A DNA stretch of 64,000 nucleotides from CBDHDJ01 sp965261645 (GTDB lineage Bacteria; Pseudomonadota; Alphaproteobacteria; SHVV01). Location of the stretch: positions 1,922,001 to 1,986,000 of the forward strand of contig CBDHDJ010000004.1 of assembly GCA_965261645.1 (NCBI GenBank), given 5' to 3'. The notes under the pieces were generated by a model. It searched no databases, was not told where the DNA came from, and saw only the letters and a program-made list of their open reading frames with translations. Shown here in pieces: positions 15,447-26,728 of the stretch (the first letter of the stretch is position 1; each line of letters starts with the position of its first letter). The translations under genes and the position numbers were made by a program.

Positions 15447-18400
15447 ACGGCCCCGGCAAGGCCCTTGCAAGGCCCGTTCAAGGGCATGTAACCACCGATC
15501 TCTGGCCCCACCCGCTGACCGCGGAAGCGCGCGAGACGCGCCGCGTCGCGGTGCGTCCGGGCGAGACGCTGGCCGGCCTCGCGGCGCAGGAGGCGCACCG
15601 CCTCGGCCTCGATGGCGGCGCCATCGCCGCCGCCGTCAACGGCCGGACCGTGCCGCCCATGGCGTGGGAGGCCACGGTGCTTGCCGGCGGCGACATCGTC
15701 ACGCTCCGGGCCACCCTGCGCGACGGCGGCGGCGATTCCGATCCCCTGCGCACCGTGCTCACCATCGCCGTCATGGTGGCGGCGTATGCTTTCGGTGGGC
15801 CGCTGGGAGCGGCCATCGGCATTCCGGCCGGCGCCGGCGCGGGGCTTGGCATCGGCGCGAGCGTACTGCAGCAAGCGATCGGCGGCGCCCTTATCAGCCT
15901 CGCCGGCAATCTCATTATCAACGCGCTGGGGCCACCGCGTTTGCCCCCGGCACCGACGCCCGCGGCGGCCGGCGGCGCGGCCGAGCCGGCTATTCGCTTT
16001 CGGGCGGCGCCAACCGCGTGCGCGCCTATGAGCCGCTCCTGTTGACGGTCGGCACCCACCGGGTGTTTCCCGACCTCGGCGCGGCCGAATACACCGAGTT
16101 CGCAGGCGACGATCAGTACCTCCACCAGATCTTCCACTTCGGCCTCGGCGATCTCGCCATCGACACCCTCAAGATCGGTGATTCGCCCCTGGACGCCTTC
16201 GAAGAAGTCGAGACCCAGTATGGCGATGCGCAGGGCCGCATCACCCTGGTCGCCGGCAACGTCGACAGCGAGGCCGGCGCGGCGCTCGACGACACCGAAT
16301 GGATCGAGCGCACCGCGGCCGCCGAGACCAGGCGCATCGGCATCGACCTCGCCGGCTCGCTGTTCCGCATCTCCGATCAGGGCGGCGTCGGCCGCCACGC
16401 CGTCGCCATCGAGATCGAGTACTGGCCGCAAGGCAACGAAAGCCTGAAGACAAGCCACGCGGTCACCCTCGAGAATGCCGACACCACGCCCTACCGCAAG
16501 ACCCTCTCCTACGATCTTGCTGCGCCCGGCACCTGGACGGTGCGGGTGCGCCGCACCGCCGCGCCCGCGGCCTCCGACCGTATCCACGATCAGATCACCT
16601 GGGCGGCGCTCCGGTCCTACCAGCCCGATACCGACGATTATGCCGGCCAGACCCGGCTCGCGCTTAAGATCCGCGCCTCGGGCCAGCTCTCCGGCCGCCT
16701 CGATCGGCTCTCGGCGACGGTCAAGCAGAAAATCCCGGTGTGGGACGGGGCACGGTGGAGCGCCCCGCAGGCCTAGAGCAATCCGGCCTGGCTCTTTCGC
16801 TGGTATGCCAAGGGCATCCATATCGACGGCAAGCTCGTCGCCGGCGCCGGCCTCGCCGATGCCCGCATCGACGACGCGGCGATCAAGACCTGGGGCGCCT
16901 GGTGCGACGCCCAGGGGCTCGCCTGCGACTACGTCATCGACAGCACCACCACTCATGCCGAGGTGCTCACCCTGATCGCCCAGTGCGGCCGCGCCAGCCC
17001 GACCTGGCAGAGCGGAAAGCTCGGTGTGGTGTGGGACGAGGCGGGCAGGCCCGCGACCGCCCTGATCACGCCCGCCAACATCGTCGCAGGCTCGTTCGAG
17101 ATCGATTACGCGAGCGGCAAGACGGCCGAGGAGATCGTCTGCCGCTACATCGATCCCGACCTCGACTGGCAGTGGAACTCGGTGCGCCGCACCGTGCCCG
17201 GCGTCTCTGCCCCCGGCGCCAGCGCCACGCTGACGCTGGCCGGCGTGACCTCCCGCGCCCAGGCCGCCGCCGAATACAACCTCCAGGCCGCCCGCCAGAC
17301 CTATCACCGCCGCCGCCTCAAGTGGGAGATGGGCGCCGAGGGCATGGCCGTCGCCCGGGGCGACGTGGTTCACCTGACCCATGCGCTGATCGACGGCGGC
17401 ACCGCCGGGCGGCTTACCGGCGGCACGGCCGACCGTCTCGAGATCAACCGCCCCGTCACCCTCGCGGGCGCCGAGGAGTACCTGCTGTTGCGCCTGCCCG
17501 ACGGAACCCTGCACAGTACGGTCGTGAATCATCCGGACGGCGCCGGGGAATCAGGCGAGACCGATATCGTGGTGCTCGCAACCCCGCTGCCGGCGGCCCC
17601 GGACGCCAACGGCGCCAACCCGCTCGATACCCTGTGGCGCCACTATCCGGCCGACGCGCCGCCCGCCCGGGTGCGCATCGTCGCCATGGAGCCCACCGCC
17701 AATGGCCGCGTCCGCCTCGAGGCCATCGACGAGGTCGAGGCCTATTACGCCGCCGCCACATCCGACCTCGCGGTGCCGCTGCCGCCCGCGCTACGGCGCA
17801 CCGCCCGGGTGCTGCACATCGCGATCTCCGAGACCCTGATCCGCGTCGGTAACAGTTACGCCGTCGAGATCGCCGTGAGCCTCACCGTCGCCGGCGACTG
17901 GCGCGGCGGCATCGTCCGCGCCGCCCTCGACGGCGGCCGCGTCCGTACCGTCGCCAGGCTCACGGACGGCGCGACCGAGGCCACCTGGCGCGTGCCGCCC
18001 TTGGGCGCCATCACCATCACCGCCGTCCCCGGCACCGAGACCGCGCCCGCCGGCACGCCGTTCACCATCGACCACGCCATCCAGGGCAAGTTGGTGCCGC
18101 CGGACAACGTCGCGAACTTCCTGGTCGATGCGCTGGGCGACGGCACCAGGCGGTTCCGCTGGTCCCCACCGCCCGATCCTGACCTCGCGGGTTACCGCAT
18201 CCGCCATGCCGAGGCCGTCCAGGGCGGCACGCCGCCCGCCTGGGACGACATGACGCCCTTGCATGACGGTCTGTTGACCTCCTCGCCCTACGAGACCAAC
18301 GATCCCCGCGCCGGCCGCTTCGTCTTCGCCGTCCGCGCCGAGGATACCTCGGGCAGGCTCTCGGCCGCAGCCGCACATATCGTCGCCGAGCTCCCCGATC

Positions 18401-19095
18401 CCCGCCTCGGCGATGCCTTCCTGTGGGAATGCCCCTCCGCCCTGGGCTGGCCCGGCACCAGCGAGAACGCCGTGCGCTCAAACGACGGCATGGATGCGCT
18501 GGAGGCCACCGGCGCCTACACCTGGGAAGATCTCACCGCCTGGGACTATTGGATCTCATGGGCGCTCGGCGACGGCGGCGACGGCGTCACCGCCATGACC
18601 TACACCACCGAGGCCATCGACATCGGCGCCACCGCGCCGCTCTCGATCTCCTGGGACGCCACGGTCTCGGGCGATGCCACCCTGCAATACCGCACCGCAG
18701 AGACCGCCGGGGAACTCGATGCCGCGGCCTGGACCGACCATGCCGCCGCCACGCTCCTCACCGCCCGCCACCTCCAGCTCCGCTGGCGGCTCACCGGCGA
18801 CGGCGCCACCATGCTCCGCCTCGATCACCTGTGCTATTCGCTCCTCGGCACCGCCGCCGAGCAGAAGTTCCTCGATGTCGATACCTCGGACTGGGCCGGC
18901 TCGGCCGCGGCGGGCCGCGAGGTGCCGGCCACCCTCGCCGTGGTCACCGATATCGATCTTACCCTGCAATCGGTCGGAGCCGGCTGGTCCTGGGTGCTCG
19001 ACTCAAAGAACGATCCCACCCGCATCAAGATCTTCGACGGCGATGGCAATCCCGCCGATGCCGTCATCGACGCCGTCGTTCACGGCGTCGCCTGA
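15437..19095 (+). pseudogene. tail-tip host specificity protein (J-like), frameshift plus TAG
   Basis: The start MAVNGPGKALARPVQGHVTT leads through a glycine-rich hydrophobic segment (about residues 110-165, typical of tail-tip J proteins). Near 15985 the sequence changes frame; the continuation GYSLSGGANRVRAYEPLLL is the conserved J core. At 16774 a TAG interrupts WSAPQA*SNPAWLFRWYAKG, after which the same frame continues to 19095 with fibronectin-III-like and receptor-end sequence. The total would be about 1219 residues. One base restores the first break, and a single substitution the second. The protein should determine host attachment; as read it cannot be made full length. Confidence 0.82.
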
Positions 19096-19109
19096 AAGGG
19101 AAACATCCC

Positions 19110-19751
19110 ATGAGCTGGCCCACCGACGACCTCAGCACGGACCACTTAGATGCCGGCGCCGACAGCCCGGCTGACGCCCGGTCCATGATCAAGAAGGTGA
19201 TCGATTACCTCAAGGCGGTCCTCGGCGCGCGGGGCGCCGCGAACGGCTTCTGCGAGCTCGATGCCGACGCCAAGGTACCGCCCGCCCGCATCGGCCGCGG
19301 CGGCGCCGATGGGACGGCGCCCCTCGATGCCGTATCCAAGCTGCCCCGCACCCATCTCCCCGATGCCACCGCAAGCGCCGCCGGCGCCCTGCGCAAGGCC
19401 ACAGACGCCGAGGCCGAAGGTGGAACCGGCGAGGGCGCCGTCACCGCCCGCCAGCTCGCACGGCGTACCGCAACCGCCGACCGCGCCGGCCTCGTCGAGA
19501 TCGCCACCGATACCGAAACCATCACCGGAACCGATACCGGCCGCGCCGTCACGCCCAAGAACCTCAAGGCCGCTCTCGAGGCCCTCGATCCAACCGAGAT
19601 CCGCGTTGCAACCGCGAACAGCTATACCGGCATCGGCGATCACAGCACGTTAGATCGTTGCGACCTCGCCGTCGCAACCGAGAATGGCGTGCTCACCATC
19701 ACCCTCACAAACCACATCAGCCTTCAGCGCACCGGCCAGGGTCCGAGGTGA
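19110..19751 (+). CDS. phage tail fibre protein
   Basis: A 213-residue protein starting MSWPTDDLSTDHLDAGADSP. It has the tail-fibre style N-terminus ARSMIKKVIDYLKAVLGARG, then KVPPARIG and a repeat-like stretch ending TDTETITGTDTGRAVTPKNL, which is common in phage fibres with the VTPxNL signature. AAAGGGAAAC lies upstream of the ATG. The C-terminal receptor domain seems short, so the gene may be truncated at its 3' end. It follows the J gene by 14 bases and is the last phage gene before the prophage end. Confidence 0.72.
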   Translation: MSWPTDDLSTDHLDAGADSPADARSMIKKVIDYLKAVLGARGAANGFCELDADAKVPPARIGRGGADGTAPLDAVSKLPRTHLPDATASAAGALRKATDAEAEGGTGEGAVTARQLARRTATADRAGLVEIATDTETITGTDTGRAVTPKNLKAALEALDPTEIRVATANSYTGIGDHSTLDRCDLAVATENGVLTITLTNHISLQRTGQGPR

Positions 19752-19835
19752 TGATGGCGTCCATCCAACCACCGCGTCCGTCCCATTCACACGACGGAAC
19801 AGGCCCTGAATCGAGGTGAATCCCAGGGGAAAACA

Positions 19836-19864
19836 GGCCGGAAAATCAGGCCGTTTTCCAGGCC
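19836..19864 (+). terminator. hairpin after the tail fibre gene
   Basis: GGCC-GGAAAA, an 8-base loop, then TTTTCC-A-GGCC form a stem of ten pairs with one bulge. It lies 85 bases after the last phage gene and just before the prophage right end. It has no long T-run after it, so termination is plausible but not certain; a structural role at the phage end is an alternative. Confidence 0.4.
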
Positions 19865-19869
19865 ATTTA

Positions 19870-19913
19870 GAAAGACTTTCGTAAAACTTTTGAAAGACTT
19901 TTGTTCGCTTACA
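19870..19913 (+). other. prophage right end with transposase-site-like repeats
   Basis: Two copies of GAAAGACTTT lie at 19870-19879 and 19892-19901, exactly 22 bp apart, with a related AAAACTTTTG between them. The block ends TTCGCTTACA at 19913. Read inward from the end it starts TGTAAGCG, agreeing with the TGT...ACA ends of Mu-type transposons. The next five bases, TCCGG, fit the Mu target preference NY(G/C)RN, and directly after them the reading frame of an interrupted chromosomal gene begins. The opposite end lies outside the window, so the target duplication cannot be confirmed. Confidence 0.7.
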
Positions 19914-20643
19914 TCCGGTTAGCGAAGCCGATATCGCCGTCAACGATGGCCTGAAGGCCCGTCTCCACGGCGCGCGGCCCGATTACGGCTGGCTCTCCGA
20001 GGAGAGCCCGGACGATGAGACGCGGCTTTCGTGCGAGCGCGTCTGGATCGTCGATCCCATCGATGGCACGCGGGCGTTTCTCCTGGGCAAGCCCGAATTC
20101 ACGATCTCCGCAGCCCTTGTCGCGGGCGAGCGGCCGGTCCTCGCCGCCGTCCTCAACCCGGCGACGAAGGAGCTGTTCACCGCAAGCAAAGGTGGCGGCG
20201 CGTGGCTCGGCGCGGCACCGATGAGGGTGAGCGCCCGGCACGAACTCGACGGCGCCCGGCTCCTCACCACCTCCTACCGGATCAATCGGGCGCGCGAGCC
20301 TGAGGCATTCGCCCGCGCCACCATCACCGGCCTCGGTTCGATCGCCTACCGGCTCGCACTCGTCGCGGCCGGGCGCTATGACGGCGTGATCTCGCTCAGC
20401 GGCAAGAGCGATTGGGACCTCGCCGCCGCCGATCTCCTGATGACCGAGGCCAAAGGCCACATCACGACCGTCGCCGGCGAGCGCTACCGCTACAATCGGG
20501 CCGAGCCGCTCCACCGCTCGGTGATTGCCGCCAACGCGGCCCTGCACGCGCTCTTTTTGGACCAGTTCGGCGATAGCGCGTTAGGCCGGGCGAATCCACA
20601 CCGCGTTGTCGTGAAAGGCGGCGCCCCCATCGGGGGGCGGTGA
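19914..20643 (+). pseudogene. cysQ: 3'(2'),5'-bisphosphate nucleotidase/inositol phosphatase, 5' end lost
   Basis: The remnant starts at PVSEADIAVNDGL and retains the metal-binding motifs of the family: LSEES, then WIVDPIDGTRAFLLGKPEFT, and SGKSDWDLAAADLL near the C-terminus. Roughly the first 50-60 residues are absent because the prophage end lies directly upstream and an in-frame TGA precedes it. The intact enzyme would hydrolyse PAP or inositol phosphates. In alphaproteobacteria such a gene often heads the DUF374-waaA-lpxK block found just downstream, which supports this being its native location. The end overlaps the convergent oxidoreductase by 63 bases. Whether it was CysQ or a related inositol phosphatase is not settled. 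Confidence 0.75.
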
Positions 20644-22629
20644 ATCGGCGCCGGTGAGCGCGTTGATGCCAACGCCGCCGACGAACGCGGCATTGGGCCA
20701 AATGCTCTCGACCACCACGACCCCCGGCTGAAGCCCGTCGAACAGCTCGACGTGGATGGTGACCTCGCCGCGCTTGTTGCCGAGGGCGACCAACGCGCCG
20801 TCGTCCACCCCGAGCGTCTTCGCATCTTGGGGATGCAACAGCACGCTCGGTCGGCGCTCGCGGGCCTGGGAGGTCGGCGTCTCGGTGAAGCTCGAGTTGA
20901 GATAGTTGCGCGCCGGCGCGGTGACCAGCCGGTAGGGGTGGTCCGCATCGGCCTCCTCGATCACCTCGAAATGGTCCGGCAGGCGTGGCATCGGTGAACC
21001 CGTTGCGCCGATGGCCTGCCAGTCGGGTGCAAAATGAAAGCGCTTGTCGGGCGTCGCGAAGCCGTTGAGGAAGTGCGAGGTTTCGAAATCCGTCGTGCAA
21101 TCGAGCCAGCGCGCCTCCTTGAGCGCCGCCGCATCGGGGTAGCCCGAGCGCTTGAGGGTCGTATCGATCAGCTGCCACGCCGTCATCTCGAAGCCCGGGT
21201 GCTCGGCGCCGAGACGCCGCGCCAACGCGCAGATCACCTCATGGTTCGACCGCGACTGGGCGTAGGGCTCGATCGCTCGCGCGCCCATCTGCAGGTTAGA
21301 ATGGCCGCCGGCGACGTAGAAATCGTCGTGCTCGAGGAACGTCGTCGCAGGCAGCACGATGTCGGCCATCTTCGCCGTTTCGGTGAGGAACTGCTCGTGG
21401 ACGCAGACGAAGAGATCGTCGCGCGCGAAACCTTCGCGCACCTTGAGATGCTCCGGCACCACCATCATCGGGTTGGTGTTTTGCAGGAGCATGGCGGTGA
21501 CCGGCGGGCCCTCGCCGAGATCGGCCGGGTCGCCGGTGAGCACCGGGCCGAGGCGCGACATGTCGAGCTCGCGCACGCCTGGATCGAGCGCATCCAGCCC
21601 TTCGATCAGCGTCGTATCGAGATGGTAGATGTCGGCCTGGGAAAAGAGCGCACCCCCCCCTTTGTACCGCCACGCGCCGGTCACCGCGGCCAGGCACGAG
21701 ACCGCGTGCATGTTGGCCGCGCCGTTGCGCGAACGGGCAAAGCCGTAGCCGAGCCTGAGATAACTCCTTTGCGTCCGGCCATAGGTGCGGGCGAAGGCGC
21801 TGATCTCGTCCTCGTTGAGCCCGGTGATGCGGGCCGCCCAGGCCGGGGTCCGGGTCTTGAGGTGGGCCTCGAGCTCGTCCGGCACGTCGGTGTAGCGGGC
21901 GAGATAATCGCGGTCCGCATAGCCCTCGGCGAAGAGCACGTGCATCATGGCGCAGGCGAGCGCGCCGTCGGTCCCCGGCCGGGGACAGATGTGCTGATCG
22001 GCGACCTCGGCCGTGGCGTTGCGGTAGGGATCGACCACGATCAGCTTGGCGCCCCGCGCCTTCCGCGCCTTGGCGATGTGGGTCATCACGTTGACCTGGG
22101 TCACCGCCGCATTGGCGCCCCACACGATGATGAGATCGGATTCCGCCATCTCGCGCGCATCGACGCCGAGGCACGCGCCCGCGCCGGCGTTCCAGCCCGA
22201 GCGCGCGAGCGTCGTACAGATCGTGCTCTTCTGCCGCGAATATCCCATGACGTGGCGCAGCCGCTCGATCCCGTCGCGCTGAACGAGCCTCATGGTGCCG
22301 GCGTAGAAGTAGGGCCAGACGGTTACCGGACCGAAGCGCTGGGCGGCAGCAATGAAACGCTCCGCCACCTCGTCGAGCGCCTCGTCCCAGCCGATCGGCG
22401 TGAACGCGCCGCTGCCCTTCGGCCCGGTCCGCCGCAGGGGCTCGGCCAGTCGGTCAGGGTGGTGGACGCGCTCGGCGTAACGCGCCACCTTGGCGCAGAT
22501 GACGCCATCGGTGTAACTGTTCTCCTTCGCGCCGCGTACGCGGCCGATGGTGCGCGCATCGATCAGCTCGACCTCGAGCGCACAGGTCGAGGGACAATCG
22601 TGGGGGCAGGTGGAGGCGGCAATATCCAT
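20581..22629 (-). CDS. molybdopterin-dependent oxidoreductase
   Basis: A large catalytic subunit of the DMSO reductase family, about 682 residues. The N-terminus holds an iron-sulphur motif TCPHDCPSTC with a further cysteine in DGVICAK. Molybdopterin domains follow: YAGTMRLVQRDGIERLRHVM, SDLIIVWGANAAVTQVN, KARGAKLIVVDPYRNAT and CPRPGTDGALACAMMH. The C-terminal barrel shows RLVTAPARNYLNSSF and LHPQDAKTLGVDDGALV. No Tat signal is visible, so it is probably cytoplasmic. The substrate is unknown. The ATG at 22629 opens the domain; a GTG at 22653 is possible. It stands alone, without partner subunits. Confidence 0.85.
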   Translation of the reverse strand: MDIAASTCPHDCPSTCALEVELIDARTIGRVRGAKENSYTDGVICAKVARYAERVHHPDRLAEPLRRTGPKGSGAFTPIGWDEALDEVAERFIAAAQRFGPVTVWPYFYAGTMRLVQRDGIERLRHVMGYSRQKSTICTTLARSGWNAGAGACLGVDAREMAESDLIIVWGANAAVTQVNVMTHIAKARKARGAKLIVVDPYRNATAEVADQHICPRPGTDGALACAMMHVLFAEGYADRDYLARYTDVPDELEAHLKTRTPAWAARITGLNEDEISAFARTYGRTQRSYLRLGYGFARSRNGAANMHAVSCLAAVTGAWRYKGGGALFSQADIYHLDTTLIEGLDALDPGVRELDMSRLGPVLTGDPADLGEGPPVTAMLLQNTNPMMVVPEHLKVREGFARDDLFVCVHEQFLTETAKMADIVLPATTFLEHDDFYVAGGHSNLQMGARAIEPYAQSRSNHEVICALARRLGAEHPGFEMTAWQLIDTTLKRSGYPDAAALKEARWLDCTTDFETSHFLNGFATPDKRFHFAPDWQAIGATGSPMPRLPDHFEVIEEADADHPYRLVTAPARNYLNSSFTETPTSQARERRPSVLLHPQDAKTLGVDDGALVALGNKRGEVTIHVELFDGLQPGVVVVESIWPNAAFVGGVGINALTGADSPPPDGGAAFHDNAVWIRPA

Positions 22630-22803
22630 GATGAGAGCGTGTGGTCGCGGCACGCGGATGGTGGTTCAGAATAGCGCCCCGGCGCGGCAACCAGCAACTC
22701 GTTCCGGGATCGTCGTCGGGTCAGCGCGCGAATGTGTCTCCGCGCTTCTTGGCCGCCATCTCGCGCTCATGGTACGGTCGGCGAAAGTGGGAAAGAACAG
22801 ATC

Positions 22804-24627
<1,824 letters not shown>

Positions 24628-24637
24628 AGGGGCCGTC

Positions 24638-25426
24638 ATGGGAATCGTCAAGCAGTTGTCGCGAGGCGAGGCGGTGCGGGGGCTGGTGTGCGGGCTCGTC
24701 GCCCAGTACATCCGCCTCGTCTATCACACCAGCCGCTGGCAGGTGGCGGGCGGCGGGGTGCCGGCCCGCCTGTGGGACGAGAACAAGCCTTTCATCCTTG
24801 CTTTCTGGCACGGGCGGCTTCTGATGATGCCCTATTGCTGGCGCCGCGGCACGCCGATGAACATGCTGATCTCGCAGCACCGCGACGGCGAGTTCATCGC
24901 CCGCACGATCGGCCACTTCGGCCTCGGAACGGTGCGCGGTTCGCCCAAGAAGGGCGGCGCCCAGGCGCTGCGCGTCATGGTCCGCCAGATCGAGGCCGGC
25001 GAATATGTCGGCATCACGCCCGACGGGCCGCGCGGGCCGCGCATGCGAGCCTCGACCGGCATCGTGACCGTGGCGCGGCTTGCCGGGGTGCCGGTCGTCC
25101 CGGTCTCGACGGCGACCAGCCGGCGCCGGGTGCTCGGGAGCTGGGACCGGTTTCTCGTCGCCCTGCCATGGGGCCGGGGCGCCTTCGTCTGGGGCGCGCC
25201 CGTTCGGATCGCGCGCGATGCCGATGAGGCGGCGCTCGAAGCCGCGCGCCGGGAGATCGAGGACCAGCTCAACGCGATCAGCGCCGAGGCCGACCGCCTC
25301 TGCGACCACGAGCCGATCGGGCCGGAACCGCTGGCCGCAGAGGAGCCCTTATCGCCCCCATCCGCTCCCGATCACGGCACCGTCGCGGGAGAGCCGCTCC
25401 AGCCAGAGAGGGCGTCCAACCCATGA
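24638..25426 (+). CDS. DUF374 lysophospholipid acyltransferase family protein
   Basis: A 262-residue protein with an N-terminal membrane-anchor-like segment and the DUF374 pattern: PFILAFWHGRLLMMPYCW, then MLISQHRDGEFIARTIGHFG and ITPDGPRGPRMRASTGIVTV. It is likely an inner-membrane acyltransferase acting on lipid A or a lipid precursor. In many alphaproteobacteria it is directly followed by waaA, as here, where the stop overlaps the next ATG (ATGA). The C-terminal 40 residues are proline-rich and probably disordered. Confidence 0.85.
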   Translation: MGIVKQLSRGEAVRGLVCGLVAQYIRLVYHTSRWQVAGGGVPARLWDENKPFILAFWHGRLLMMPYCWRRGTPMNMLISQHRDGEFIARTIGHFGLGTVRGSPKKGGAQALRVMVRQIEAGEYVGITPDGPRGPRMRASTGIVTVARLAGVPVVPVSTATSRRRVLGSWDRFLVALPWGRGAFVWGAPVRIARDADEAALEAARREIEDQLNAISAEADRLCDHEPIGPEPLAAEEPLSPPSAPDHGTVAGEPLQPERASNP

Positions 25427-26727
25427 CGGGGACGCCGGCGCTCACCCTCTACCGCGCGCTCACCCGACTCGGCGGGCCGCTGCTCGCCCGCCATGTTCGC
25501 CGCCGCTTGGCGGAGGGCAAGGAGGACCCGGCCCGTCTCGGGGAACGCTTCGGTTACGCCGGTGAAGCACGGCCCGCCGGGACGCTCGTCTGGGTCCATG
25601 GCGCAAGCGTCGGCGAGGCGATGTCGGTTTATCCGCTGATCGAGCGCCTGTGCGCGGCGGGCGCGGCAGCCCATGTCCTCCTCACCACCGGGACCGTGAC
25701 CTCGGCCCGTTTGAGCGTCGAGCGTCTGCCCATAGGTGCGCGCCACCAGTTCGCACCGATCGATCGGCCGGGCGACGTCGAGCGCTTTCTCGATCATTGG
25801 CGGCCCGACTTGGCGTTGTGGGTAGAATCGGAACTCTGGCCCAATTTGGTTACCGCGACCGCCGGGCGCGGCATCCCGATGGTTCTTGTCAATGCCCGGA
25901 TGTCGGCGGCCTCGGCTCGCCGCTGGCGCTATGCGTCGGGGCTGGCCCGCACCCTGCTCCACTGCTTCACGCTGTGCCTGGCGCAGAGCGAGGCCGACGG
26001 CGAGCGTCTTTCCGCATTGGGCGCACGCCTGGTCCGATGCCCGGGAAACCTCAAGGATGCGGCCCCGCCCCTGCCGGTCGACGATTGCCGCGACGCCGGC
26101 CTCGGCGAAGCGATCCTGACGCGCCCGCGCTGGCTCGCCGCCAGCACCCATGACGGCGAGGAAGCCATCGCCGGCGAGGTGCATGCGGCGCTTGAGCCGG
26201 CGCTTCCCGGCCTTCTGACGCTCGTCGTCCCGCGCCATCCCGACCGCGGCGGTGCCATCGCCACGTGGCTGCGATCGCAAGGATTGAACGTGGCCCAACG
26301 CAGCCGGGACGAGCCGATCACTCACGCCACGGACGTCTATCTTGCCGACACCCTCGGCGAGCTCGGCTACTTCTACCGCCTGGCCGGTATCGCGTTCGTC
26401 GGTGGCTCGCTCGTTCCCCATGGGGGCCAGAATCCGCTCGAGCCGGCGCGCCTCGACTGCGCCCTTCTTACCGGCCCGCACACAGACAATTTCGCCCCGA
26501 TCATGAGCGCCTTGCGGAATGCCGAGGCCGTGGACGAGGTGAGCGACGCCGTCTCGTTGGCGCACGCGGTGGAAAACCTGCTGAACGACGACGACAAGCG
26601 CATCCAACGCGCCCAGGCGGCGCGGGCGGTTGCGACGGCGGCCTCGGACGTGCTCGATCGCGTGATGGCCGAGATTGCGCCGTTTCTTCCCGCACCACCG
26701 GCATGCGGTGATGCCAGGAGCCGTTAG
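25423..26727 (+). CDS. waaA: 3-deoxy-D-manno-octulosonic acid transferase
   Basis: A 434-residue glycosyltransferase that attaches Kdo to lipid IVA at the cytoplasmic face of the inner membrane. The N-terminal part has PAGTLVWVHGASVGEAMSVY, with the conserved catalytic glutamate in GASVGE, plus DLALWVESELWPNLV. The C-terminal donor domain shows FVGGSLVPHGGQNPLEPAR. Length and motifs are standard. It starts within the stop of the DUF374 gene, and its own stop lies one base before the lpxK GTG, so the three are one operon. Confidence 0.95.
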   Translation: MTGTPALTLYRALTRLGGPLLARHVRRRLAEGKEDPARLGERFGYAGEARPAGTLVWVHGASVGEAMSVYPLIERLCAAGAAAHVLLTTGTVTSARLSVERLPIGARHQFAPIDRPGDVERFLDHWRPDLALWVESELWPNLVTATAGRGIPMVLVNARMSAASARRWRYASGLARTLLHCFTLCLAQSEADGERLSALGARLVRCPGNLKDAAPPLPVDDCRDAGLGEAILTRPRWLAASTHDGEEAIAGEVHAALEPALPGLLTLVVPRHPDRGGAIATWLRSQGLNVAQRSRDEPITHATDVYLADTLGELGYFYRLAGIAFVGGSLVPHGGQNPLEPARLDCALLTGPHTDNFAPIMSALRNAEAVDEVSDAVSLAHAVENLLNDDDKRIQRAQAARAVATAASDVLDRVMAEIAPFLPAPPACGDARSR

Positions 26728-26728
26728 C

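Larger units (their letters stand above)
3613..19913 (+). mobile_element. defective transposable (Mu/B3-like) prophage, structural half
   Basis: The run comprises a divergent methylase, then head genes in Mu order (protease/scaffold, cement, capsid, gp35-, gp36-, gpG- and gp37-like) and a non-contractile tail module (tube, assembly proteins, tape measure, DUF1833, NlpC/P60, J, fibre). There is no sheath or baseplate, so a B3/D3112-type siphovirus-like transposable phage is the best fit. Early genes, terminase and portal are not in the window; the left side is cut by IS insertion. The right end is placed at 19913 from a TGT/ACA-type terminus, repeats and the interrupted host gene. Multiple lesions indicate it cannot form particles. 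Confidence 0.85.

Noticed and set aside
15478..17532. A 684-codon open frame on the minus strand
   Set aside because: It mirrors the J gene on the opposite strand. The composition is that of a high-GC antisense shadow and no domain is recognisable.
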